Below, one piece after another: positions 1 through 5,157 of a stretch of 5,378 nt of DNA. The translations under genes and the position numbers were made by a program. Positions within the stretch are counted from its first letter, which is position 1; the number at the start of each line of letters is the position of its first letter. Below the pieces are notes generated by a model. The model worked only from the letters and a program-made list of their open reading frames with translations, did no database searches and was not told the DNA's origin. This DNA comes from Chloroflexota bacterium (GTDB lineage Bacteria > Chloroflexota > Dehalococcoidia > UBA2247 > RBG-13-53-26): assembly GCA_017885485.1 (NCBI GenBank), contig JAFNFZ010000187.1:1743-7120 (forward strand), written 5' to 3'.

Positions 1-24
1 GTTCGAGTCCTGCCACCCCTGCCA
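1..24 (+). tRNA. 3' end of a tRNA, probably tRNA-Trp (cut by window edge)
   Basis: The first 24 bases read as the end of a tRNA. The last base of the T-stem 5' strand is followed by T-loop TTCGAGT (2-8), T-stem 3' strand CCTGC (9-13), acceptor 3' strand CACCCCT (14-20), discriminator G (21) and an encoded CCA (22-24). The missing 5' end should therefore begin AGGGGTG. An AGGGG-type acceptor with discriminator G73 is typical of bacterial tRNA-Trp. The anticodon lies outside the window, so the identity is inferred. The secE/nusG genes that often follow tRNA-Trp are absent here. Confidence 0.75.
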
Positions 25-133
25 GTTCTCCCATCATCCAAAGCCGTAAGGCGCCGGCCGTGCGGTCCTAAGAAAGCTGCCAATCCTGCGGGGCAACACG
101 CAGGCCAGCCAACACCAACCACGCCAGATAGGC

Positions 134-148
134 AGGTATGATATACCT
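134..148. promoter_or_regulatory. Palindrome upstream of the propeller-operon promoter
   Basis: AGGTAT-GAT-ATACCT is a perfect 6-bp inverted repeat with a 3-nt centre. It ends one base before the proposed -35 element of the downstream promoter, a position typical of an activator site. The regulator is unknown, and a short AT-rich palindrome could arise by chance. Confidence 0.3.
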
Positions 149-149
149 C

Positions 150-178
150 TTGTGCGAAACCATTGGGCAAGATATCAT
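150..178 (+). promoter_or_regulatory. Candidate sigma70-type promoter for the propeller operon
   Basis: The -35 TTGTGC (150-155, 3 of 6 consensus bases) and the -10 TATCAT (173-178, 5 of 6) are separated by 17 nt. Transcription would start near 185 and give a leader of about 80 nt before the ATG at 266. The -35 is weak. The same -10 hexamer TATCAT occurs in the stronger tRNA promoter at 3121-3150, which supports the call. Confidence 0.4.
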
Positions 179-265
179 AGTGCCAGCGCAATGGATCGGT
201 GGCCTTCCGATGCAAGCCGCCGCGACGTCAGAGCGCCAACTTCATAGAAGCAAAAGGAGGGGAAA

Positions 266-1981
266 ATGAGGAGACTTGCTCTGGCAGCCCTGTGCGTCAT
301 CCTGATTCTGGCTTTCGTCGCTGTGTTCATCCCCGGGCCGATTCAGGCAGAGGCATCCAAAGCACCATGGCCTATGTTCCGTGGCAACCTGCAGCACACG
401 GGCCAGAGCCCATACTTAGGCCCACCGACGGCTTCGCTCAGGTGGAGCCACAAGACCGGCAACTCTGTTCGGTCCTCGCCGGCCGTGGCGGCAGACGGGA
501 CTGTCTGCATCGGCTCCAATGATGGCAAGGTCTATGCCATTGGGCCGGACGGCACTCTGGAGTGGTCCTATTTGACCGGTGGTGCGGTGGAATCTTCGCC
601 AGCCGTGGCATCAGACGGAACCATCCTGTGCGGTTCCAGCGATGGCAGTCTCTATGCGCTCAAACCGGACGGAAACCTGAAGTGGAGCTATGCCACAGCA
701 AGTGCTATACAGTCCTCACCTGCGATAGGCCCTGACGGCACCATCTACTTCACCTCCCACGACACCTATCTGTACGCGCTCTATGCCAACGGCACGTTGA
801 AATGGAGGTATCAAGCTACCGGCCCCGCAACGGCGGTCAGGTCGTCTCCAGCGGTTGCGCCTGATGGCACCATCTACTTTGGCTCCGACAACGGCAAGTT
901 GTATGCCCTGAATCCCACAGGCACCGAGAAGTGGAGCTACCCTACGGGGGGCAGCGTTGTCTCTTCCCCTGCCATTGGGGATGATGGCACTATCTACTTT
1001 GGCTCCAACGACAACAGCATCCGCGCCTTGAACCCGAACGGCTCAGTCAAGTGGAGCTACGCCACCCTTGACGATGTAATCTCTTCACCGGCAATTGGCG
1101 CCGATGGCACCATCTATGTCGGCTCGATTGACTTCAGGGTATATGCCATACGACCGGACGGCACGCTGAGATGGTATTTCGCCACGGCGGGCGGTATCGA
1201 GTCATCGCCGGCCATCGGAGCCGACGGCACCCTCTATGTCGGGTCCAATGACTCCAATGTTTACGCCATTGCCGGGCCAGTTCAGCCTCTGGATGTGCAG
1301 GTGAACGTCGGCTCCATGCACTTCCCTGGAGAGAAGGCAGAATTCTACGTCGTCACCAGTCGCTTCGGAATGCGGGTGAGCACCACTATTGCCTCGGCAA
1401 GTCTCCACGGACCGAATGGCTCCCTGGTGGCAGACCTGACCGGAGCGGCGGTGGCCGTGGAGACCGGACTATTCAGGGTACCCTATGAGCTCTCATCAAC
1501 ACCAGGGCCGGGCTCATACACGCTGGTCGTTGATGCGCTGCTCCCTCCCACCACCAACGGCACGGGAATGGGCACCTTCAGTGTGAGTACAACATTGGCC
1601 GAATGGGACAACTGGCTCAGCTCCATCAACGGCAGGATAGCCTCCATCGAAGGTGACATAGTGACCATCGAGACCGACGTCGGCACCGTCAAGACCAGCC
1701 TGGACAACATTGATGCCCGGGTGACCAGCATCGAGGGGGACACGGCCACAATAGAGACGTCACTGGGAACCATGAGCGGCAAGGTAACCAAAATCGAAGG
1801 CAAGACAGCGACTATTGAGACGGCTCTGGGGACAGTCCAGGCGGATGTTGAGACTTCAGCGTCCAGAAGCGCCCTGCTGGTGCCCATACTAGTGCTGGCA
1901 GTGATCGGGGCCCTGGAGGCAATCGTCGTCGGCGTGCTAGCGGTGTTCTTCTTGAGGGCAGCCAGAAGAACGAAGTTCTAA
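266..1981 (+). CDS. Secreted PQQ-like beta-propeller protein with stalk and C-terminal membrane anchor
   Basis: This 571-residue protein appears to be exported and held on the outer face of the membrane. Residues 1-30 form a signal peptide: MRR, a hydrophobic core, then a likely cleavage near IQAEA. Residues 35-336 carry seven repeats of about 40 residues with the pattern SSPA-x5-DGT-I-Y-x-GS-x6-YA, ending in KWSY. This is the PQQ-like/WD40-like propeller of the BamB or quinoprotein-dehydrogenase type. No catalytic dehydrogenase residues stand out, so a binding or scaffold role is likelier than an enzyme. Residues 340-442 look like an Ig/macroglobulin-type beta domain. Residues 449-532 are a repetitive coiled stalk. 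Residues 535-563 are a membrane helix followed by RAARRTK, the pattern of a type I anchor. The start is set by SD AAAGGAGG (253-260), 5 nt before the ATG. It is the first gene of a probable three-gene operon. Fold and topology are well supported; the ligand is unknown. Confidence 0.85.
   Translation: MRRLALAALCVILILAFVAVFIPGPIQAEASKAPWPMFRGNLQHTGQSPYLGPPTASLRWSHKTGNSVRSSPAVAADGTVCIGSNDGKVYAIGPDGTLEWSYLTGGAVESSPAVASDGTILCGSSDGSLYALKPDGNLKWSYATASAIQSSPAIGPDGTIYFTSHDTYLYALYANGTLKWRYQATGPATAVRSSPAVAPDGTIYFGSDNGKLYALNPTGTEKWSYPTGGSVVSSPAIGDDGTIYFGSNDNSIRALNPNGSVKWSYATLDDVISSPAIGADGTIYVGSIDFRVYAIRPDGTLRWYFATAGGIESSPAIGADGTLYVGSNDSNVYAIAGPVQPLDVQVNVGSMHFPGEKAEFYVVTSRFGMRVSTTIASASLHGPNGSLVADLTGAAVAVETGLFRVPYELSSTPGPGSYTLVVDALLPPTTNGTGMGTFSVSTTLAEWDNWLSSINGRIASIEGDIVTIETDVGTVKTSLDNIDARVTSIEGDTATIETSLGTMSGKVTKIEGKTATIETALGTVQADVETSASRSALLVPILVLAVIGALEAIVVGVLAVFFLRAARRTKF
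473..1273 (+). repeat. Seven tandem propeller repeats (about 120 nt each)
   Basis: The SSPA motif recurs at residues 70, 110, 150, 193, 233, 273 and 313, spacings of 40, 40, 43, 40, 40 and 40. Each unit carries DGT, a GS turn and an aromatic KW(S/R)Y strand. The segment before the first SSPA ends in LRWSHKTGNSVR and can supply the outer strand that closes the ring. The last unit stops after VYAIAG, as expected for ring closure by both ends. Seven blades is the simplest reading, although many PQQ propellers have eight. Confidence 0.8.
1610..1861 (+). repeat. Coiled stalk repeats in the propeller protein
   Basis: Residues 449-532 repeat the pattern IEGD-x2-TIET-x2-GT. IEG occurs at residues 461, 489 and 510, spaced 28 and 21 residues, both multiples of seven. 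TIET follows each IEG at the same distance (467, 495, 516). This heptad phasing suggests an oligomeric coiled coil holding the propeller away from the membrane. Confidence 0.65.
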
Positions 1982-1994
1982 GAGGAGGCGACAG

Positions 1995-2285
1995 ATGGCA
2001 GCACGGTACAGGAGAGTGGGGGTGATCTACACAGCAAGCAGTCGGGACATACTGGCCTGGTTCATACGGACAGCGATCCTCTCCGTGCTGACGCTCGGGC
2101 TGTACCTGCCGGTGGCCGCGAACAAACTGGTGAAGTACCTCTGTGCGCACATGGAGCTTTACATAGGTGAGTCTGAACTTGAACCAACGCCGCAACTTGA
2201 GCATCCGGCGTCAGCACCGCAGCCAGAAGGTCCAGAGGGGAACAGTGCTGTGCCTGAAATGGCTCACGCCCCCTCAGGATCATGA
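1995..2285 (+). CDS. Small single-helix membrane protein with Pro-rich tail
   Basis: This 96-residue protein is not firmly assigned. Residues 1-18 are basic (MAARYRR...). Residues about 19-42 form one hydrophobic segment containing LTLGLYLPVAANKL, and YLCAHMELYIGE follows. The LTLG-Y-x-P-x(5-8)-L-x-K/R-Y-L-x(2)-H-x-EL pattern recalls the end of a DUF898/YjgN-type membrane segment, but this protein is far shorter than that family. Residues 57-96 are rich in Pro, Glu, Ala and Ser and are probably disordered. SD GAGGAGG (1982-1988) begins on the last base but one of the preceding stop codon, and the gap to gene 1 is 13 nt. The two genes are therefore very likely co-transcribed and translationally coupled. 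It probably acts in the same membrane as the anchored propeller. Confidence 0.7.
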   Translation: MAARYRRVGVIYTASSRDILAWFIRTAILSVLTLGLYLPVAANKLVKYLCAHMELYIGESELEPTPQLEHPASAPQPEGPEGNSAVPEMAHAPSGS

Positions 2286-2345
2286 TTCGGAACAGAGAGG
2301 CGCGGAGGCTGTCCTGAGACACGGTTGTTAGGTCTCCACTGTAGA

Positions 2346-2359
2346 CTCCGTTTTCGGAG
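2346..2359 (+). other. Small hairpin in the gap before the third operon gene
   Basis: CTCCG-TTTT-CGGAG is a perfect 5-bp stem with a TTTT loop in the 137-nt gap between the second and third genes. It has no following T tract, so it does not look like a terminator. It could be an RNA processing or stability element that sets unequal expression. I see no convincing promoter in this gap. Confidence 0.25.
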
Positions 2360-2422
2360 GATGTACGGGATGGCAGACAGGCCACCCCGGTGATCCCCGA
2401 AGACAACAAAGGAGGTCAACCC

Positions 2423-2971
2423 GTGGTCCAGCAAAAACTGCTACTGCAGAAGATGGAAGAGGCAACCACAATCCTCAGAACGCTCAAGGAAGAGAGGGAT
2501 GCGGCGTTCACCCGCATAAACACACTGGAGCATGACAACAGGGAGATCCATGCATTGCTGACCCTCGTCGAGGCAAGGGTGGAAGAAATGCTGAGCACAG
2601 GTTCCACTACCGCCAGAACGGGGCTCAACGTGCCGCCAGCCCCGACGCAGCGAAGAACGGAGTCTCCGGCAGCGCCATCTTCAGATCAACCCAGACCTGA
2701 ATCGCCGGTAGCGGTCGCCTCGGCACAACGGAGACTGGAGGCACCAGCAGCGCCGGTACAACAGAAGGCGGAGATGCCGGCGCCGCCAGCAGAACGAAGA
2801 CTGGAGACACCCGTGGTTTCGGCCAGACCAGAGGCAGAGACCAAAGCGCCATCCGCAGACCGAGCACAGGACAAAAGTGAGAACGTAACAACGGCTCAAA
2901 CTAATGAGGAGAAGGCAGCTCCCAGGAGTTTCACCGACCTGAAAGAGCGATTCAGACGACCCTTTCCATAA
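2423..2971 (+). CDS. Coiled-coil protein with Pro/Ala/Glu repeat tail (ZapB-like N-terminal half)
   Basis: This 182-residue protein is predicted to be soluble and has no signal peptide. I chose the GTG at 2423 because SD AAAGGAGGT (2408-2416) lies 6 nt upstream. An in-frame GTG at 2390 adds 11 residues but has no SD, and it would place the strong SD inside the gene. Residues 2-58 are a continuous amphipathic helix (MEEATTILRTLKEERDAAF, then INTLEHDNREIHALL, then VEARVEEML). It resembles the short coiled coils of ZapB-type cell-division proteins. Residues 76-147 are low-complexity repeats with consensus (Q/E)RR-x-E-x-P. The C-terminus (169-182, FTDLKERFRRPFP) is a short basic amphipathic segment that might bind a partner or a membrane. 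It is the last gene of the operon and is followed by a terminator. The ZapB resemblance is structural only and could be generic coiled coil. Confidence 0.7.
   Translation: MVQQKLLLQKMEEATTILRTLKEERDAAFTRINTLEHDNREIHALLTLVEARVEEMLSTGSTTARTGLNVPPAPTQRRTESPAAPSSDQPRPESPVAVASAQRRLEAPAAPVQQKAEMPAPPAERRLETPVVSARPEAETKAPSADRAQDKSENVTTAQTNEEKAAPRSFTDLKERFRRPFP
2648..2863 (+). repeat. Imperfect 11-13-residue Pro/Glu repeats
   Basis: Unit starts fall at residues 76 (QRRTE), 89 (QPRPE), 102 (QRRLE), 113 (QQKAE), 124 (ERRLE) and 135 (RPEAE). Spacings are 13, 13, 11, 11 and 11, and a Glu lies exactly four residues after each start. Pro/Ala spacers separate the units. This points to tandem duplication of a short coding unit in a disordered linker. 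Confidence 0.6.
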
Positions 2972-3008
2972 ATGGCCCGCAGCAATGGTTACTGCGAATC
3001 ATCAGCAC

Positions 3009-3040
3009 AAAGGCCCATCCTGCCCGGACGGGCCTTTTCT
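3009..3040 (+). terminator. Rho-independent terminator of the propeller operon
   Basis: The stem AAAGGCCCATCC (3009-3020) pairs with GGACGGGCCTTT (3026-3037), with one A-C mismatch and a 5-nt loop TGCCC. TTTTCT follows directly. It lies 38 nt after the third gene's stop and closes the plus-strand operon. Confidence 0.85.
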
Positions 3041-3120
3041 GCTATACTTCTTTCCAGCCATCACTGCACCTCACAGAATTCCGGAAGGCAAAGATCGGCA
3101 TCAACGCACCAAAATGCATG

Positions 3121-3150
3121 TTGACGCCGTGACAGAAGACAAGGTATCAT
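3121..3150 (+). promoter_or_regulatory. Promoter of the tRNA-Leu/tRNA-Cys unit
   Basis: The -35 TTGACG (3121-3126, 5 of 6) and the -10 TATCAT (3145-3150, 5 of 6) are 18 nt apart. Transcription should start near 3157, giving a leader of about 80 nt before tRNA-Leu. The pseudo-palindrome GTGA-TG-TCAC (3153-3162) sits on the predicted start site and could be an operator. Confidence 0.65.
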
Positions 3151-3162
3151 ACGTGATGTCAC

Positions 3163-3225
3163 AGGGGATATCAGGATTGGCGAACGTGAGCCAGCGGTTT
3201 CGGTTCCGAAATCCTGCCACTGCCA
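3163..3225 (+). pseudogene. Possible decayed tRNA (tRNA-Trp-like 3' end)
   Basis: TCCTGCCAC-TGCCA (3212-3225) equals the 3' end of the tRNA at position 1 (TCCTGCCACCCCTGCCA) except that three C are missing. It is preceded by GTTCCGAAA, close to the T-loop GTTCGAG. An AGGGG, the expected tRNA-Trp 5' end, lies at 3163-3167, about 6 nt after the predicted transcription start. The span is 63 nt instead of 76. The cloverleaf pairing is not kept: TTTCGG/CCGAAA (3198-3211) forms its own hairpin instead of a T-arm. It may be a degraded first gene of this tRNA unit, or coincidence. Confidence 0.25.
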
Positions 3226-3235
3226 AATTGAGAGG

Positions 3236-3322
3236 GCCGAGGTGGTGGAACCTGGTAGACACGCCATCTTGAGGGGGTGGTGAGCATAGCTCGTGGGAGT
3301 TCAAATCTCCCCCTCGGCACCA
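3236..3322 (+). tRNA. tRNA-Leu(GAG)
   Basis: This is an 87-nt tRNA with acceptor GCCGAGG (3236-3242) paired to CCTCGGC (3312-3318), discriminator A and encoded CCA (3320-3322). The anticodon arm is CCATC-TTGAGGG-GGTGG, with anticodon GAG at 3271-3273, reading CUC and CUU. A long variable arm, GAGC-ATA-GCTC, marks it as class II. The T-arm is GGGAG-TTCAAAT-CTCCC. It is co-transcribed with tRNA-Cys. Confidence 0.95.
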
Positions 3323-3324
3323 GG

Positions 3325-3400
3325 GGCGGCGTTGCCAAGTGGTTAAGGCGAGGGTCTGCAAAACCCTTATACAGCGGTTCGAATCCGCTCGCCGCCTCCA
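3325..3400 (+). tRNA. tRNA-Cys(GCA)
   Basis: This is a 76-nt tRNA starting 2 nt after tRNA-Leu(GAG). The acceptor GGCGGCG (3325-3331) pairs with CGCCGCC (3390-3396), followed by discriminator T and encoded CCA (3398-3400). The anticodon arm is AGGGT-CTGCAAA-ACCCT, with anticodon GCA at 3358-3360. The T-arm is AGCGG-TTCGAAT-CCGCT. U73 with anticodon GCA is the standard identity set for cysteine. I see no strong terminator in the 92 nt that follow. Confidence 0.95.
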
Positions 3401-3492
3401 GAAAACCCAATGAGCACCACGAGTGCCCTGCAACACAGGCAGCCGACCATACACCTCTCCATGATGCCATCCAGATTGGCGCCGCCGAAAGC

Positions 3493-3918
3493 CTATGAGC
3501 GGGTGAATTCACCCTTCCGGGATATACCCCAGTCACCATAGCCCTTTCTGATCACAGCCAAATACTCCGGTGAGGGCTCAGTCTCCTTCGCCTGGTCAAT
3601 CCTGATGTAGGTGACCGCCTCCACGAAATCACCGTCCTCGGTGACCACCTTCACCTTGAGATGGTCATAGGTGGCAGGATAGTCCTCGTATTTGTCCAGA
3701 AGCCTCAGGCATCGGTCCGAGATGTCATACAGGGCGCCGATAACCACGTCGCCCTTGGAGCCTCTGATGGTAGCCGTGCCGCCGCGCCACTTCCTGGACC
3801 AGCCAGCAAAGATCAGCTTATAGTGGGGCAGCCTGGCAGTGAACAGCGGCTTTGCCTCCGGGCAGCGTTCCGCCATCTGCTGGCGGCTGAGATTGGAGGC
3901 ATAGGCAAAGTAGTACAT
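3493..3918 (-). CDS. Gamma-glutamylcyclotransferase-family (GGCT/AIG2-like) protein
   Basis: This 141-residue cytoplasmic protein has the small GGCT fold. Family enzymes release 5-oxoproline from gamma-glutamyl peptides or amines. Visible marks are the N-terminal YFAYASNLS loop (residues 3-11), a central beta region with GALYDIS, LLDKYEDYP with the expected catalytic Glu at residue 78, and the C-terminal PSPEYLAVIRKGYGDWGI. The usual loop is YFAYGSNL; here Gly is Ala (residue 7), which may alter substrate binding. I prefer the ATG at 3918 because family members begin just before this loop. A GTG at 3942 would add eight residues (MGWLTLSA). Neither start has a clear SD. The gene follows the DUF4097-type lipoprotein gene by 37 nt (13 nt from the GTG) on the same strand, so they probably share a transcript. 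The exact substrate cannot be read from the sequence. Confidence 0.8.
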   Translation of the reverse strand: MYYFAYASNLSRQQMAERCPEAKPLFTARLPHYKLIFAGWSRKWRGGTATIRGSKGDVVIGALYDISDRCLRLLDKYEDYPATYDHLKVKVVTEDGDFVEAVTYIRIDQAKETEPSPEYLAVIRKGYGDWGISRKGEFTRS

Positions 3919-3955
3919 CGCACTTAATGTCAGCCAGCCCACTGGACAGTCAGAA

Positions 3956-5002
3956 CTAGCCCCCCTGAGCGGCCTCCAGCTTGTAGAAATCTATGCTGCC
4001 ATTGGTGGCCTCGACATACATATCAGGCCCGCCAGAACCGAGCACTCCCTGGAAGTGAGTGGGGGTGAATGTGTCGATGTGCAGACTGGAGGGGGCTGAA
4101 ATGATGGAGATCTGCCCCGATGTGGTTTTCATCTCAACATCAGCATTCAGCGCAGGGGAAACCGACAGCTCTATGGAGCCGTTGGCGGTCTTCACTGTTG
4201 TGCCATCGGGCCCCATGTTGGCGATCTCCGCCTCGACACTGTTGTTGGAGGTCTCGGCGATCAAGATGCCTGTGACGCCAGTGATTTCTACAGGCCCGTT
4301 GCTGGTCCTGGCGCTGACATAGCCATCGACTTTGCTGACGGTTATTCCGCCGTTTGAACTATTCAACACAAGGTCGCCCTTGGAGTCTTCCATCCTTATG
4401 CTGCCGTTTGTTGTTGTGGCAGTGATCGCGGCACCCGACTTCTTGACGACTATCCCGCCGTTCGAGGTGGTCAGCACGCCGCCCCCGCTCACCGTGTCCA
4501 ACTCTATTCGGCCATTGCTGGTCGTCGCCGATATCCTGCCTGACAGACCCTGCACGGATATACCACCGTTTGATGCAGTGGCTACAACGTCGCCGGTCAC
4601 TCCCTGCAGGGTAACCCCTCCATTGGTCGTCTCGATTGTACCCGCTATGGCATTGTTCGGGATCTTGATTTCGTAGTCCACAGATGCCCTGACGTTCTTC
4701 CCTGTGACTATGGTCTCGATCAAAATGTGGCCATTTCCGCTGGTCACCTGGACCTCCACCTTGTCCAACTCCCCCTCGCCCCAGATACTCTTCTTCAGGG
4801 CACTCACCTCAACGTAGTCGATACCCCATCCGGTGACGGCCACATCTCCGCCACTCTTGTTGTCAACGTCCACTCTGGTCCCTGCCGGGGCCGGATAGGT
4901 CTCATAGAACTGCTCAGTTTTCTCAATTGTGGAGCATCCCCAGACTGCCACCAATACCAGGACACCCAGAATCAAGGTCAGAGCCAGAAACCTGTGAAGC
5001 AT
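3956..5002 (-). CDS. DUF4097-type beta-strand-repeat lipoprotein
   Basis: This 348-residue protein probably acts outside the cytoplasm, tethered by lipid. Residues 1-22 are a signal peptide ending in AVWGC, with the lipidated Cys at 23; Trp at -2 is unusual for a lipobox. Residues 35-115 form an N-terminal beta region with TRVDVDNKSGGDVAVTGW, as in DUF4097 proteins. From about residue 120 to 340 a (T/S)NG-x-(I/V) rung recurs, most often TSNG, consistent with a single-handed beta-helix such as the DUF4097/DUF2807 adhesin-like folds. No catalytic motif is visible. The ATG is supported by SD GGAGGTGAT, 5 nt upstream. It is the first gene of the minus-strand pair, ahead of the GGCT-like gene, and has a promoter candidate at 5062-5090. 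Family assignment is good; the biological role of DUF4097 proteins is poorly defined. Confidence 0.85.
   Translation of the reverse strand: MLHRFLALTLILGVLVLVAVWGCSTIEKTEQFYETYPAPAGTRVDVDNKSGGDVAVTGWGIDYVEVSALKKSIWGEGELDKVEVQVTSGNGHILIETIVTGKNVRASVDYEIKIPNNAIAGTIETTNGGVTLQGVTGDVVATASNGGISVQGLSGRISATTSNGRIELDTVSGGGVLTTSNGGIVVKKSGAAITATTTNGSIRMEDSKGDLVLNSSNGGITVSKVDGYVSARTSNGPVEITGVTGILIAETSNNSVEAEIANMGPDGTTVKTANGSIELSVSPALNADVEMKTTSGQISIISAPSSLHIDTFTPTHFQGVLGSGGPDMYVEATNGSIDFYKLEAAQGG
4235..4642 (-). repeat. 18-residue (54-nt) beta-helix rungs in the lipoprotein
   Basis: The Asn of each (T/S)NG motif falls at residues 127, 145, 163, 181, 199, 217, 235 and 253, exactly 18 residues apart for eight rungs. 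The eighth reads SNN in place of SNG. Looser rungs follow at 274, 295 (SG) and 334. The strict period indicates tandem duplication kept in register by the helix geometry. Confidence 0.8.
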
Positions 5003-5007
5003 ACGGC

Positions 5008-5016
5008 ATCACCTCC
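5008..5016 (-). promoter_or_regulatory. Strong ribosome binding site of the lipoprotein gene
   Basis: Read on the minus strand this is GGAGGTGAT, nine bases complementary to the 16S rRNA 3' end, ending 5 nt before the ATG at 5002. It fixes the start and suggests efficient translation. Confidence 0.75.
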
Positions 5017-5061
5017 ACATCGCCTTGCCGCCATTTCGCCCGCCCACTTCCTCAGTTGCAC

Positions 5062-5090
5062 AGTGTAAGCCTTCGGAGGGAGCATGGCAA
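5062..5090 (-). promoter_or_regulatory. Candidate promoter for the lipoprotein/GGCT unit
   Basis: On the minus strand, TTGCCA (5090-5085, 5 of 6 for -35) and TACACT (5067-5062, 4 of 6 for -10) are 17 nt apart. Transcription would start near 5055, leaving a leader of about 53 nt. Inverted repeat CGGAGG (5074-5079)/CCTCCG (5093-5098), with a 13-nt centre, straddles the -35 and could be an operator. Confidence 0.45.
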
Positions 5091-5157
5091 TACCTCCGGG
5101 GCCACCGTGCCAACCATTGGCTCAGACAAATGTGAACTGAGAACGACGACCAAGCTT

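Noticed and set aside
85..104. Hairpin CCTGCG-N8-CGCAGG downstream of the first tRNA as a terminator
   Set aside because: The 6-bp stem has no T tract after it (CCAGCC follows), so it cannot be called a rho-independent terminator.
199..522. 107-residue open frame overlapping the start of the propeller gene
   Set aside because: It has no SD and no family features, and lies in another frame of a well-supported gene.
1483..1887. 134-residue minus-strand frame opposite the stalk region
   Set aside because: Its Val/Ser-rich repeats mirror the repetitive stalk codons on the other strand, so it is a shadow.
2282..2317. 11-codon mini-ORF (MIRNREARRLS) overlapping the stop of gene 2 as ATGA
   Set aside because: It is too short, with nothing beyond the ATGA overlap to support translation.
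2370..2393. Leader peptide MADRPPR with GGAGG nine bases upstream
   Set aside because: Seven codons with no attenuator structure after it; chance is likely.
2985..3272. 95-residue plus-strand frame across the terminator and tRNA promoter
   Set aside because: It runs through a terminator, a promoter and into tRNA-Leu, has no SD and shows no recognisable domain.
3405..3445. Terminator after tRNA-Cys or for the minus-strand operon
   Set aside because: Only 4-bp stems (such as CCTG/CAGG) are present, without a T tract on either strand.
3171..3539. Minus-strand frames of 117 and 122 residues across the two tRNAs
   Set aside because: They are antisense to tRNA genes; products such as RRRADSNRC are a familiar artefact of translating tRNA genes.
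4332..4676. 114-residue plus-strand frame opposite the lipoprotein repeats
   Set aside because: It is a shadow: its repeating pattern follows the 54-nt period of the real gene on the other strand.
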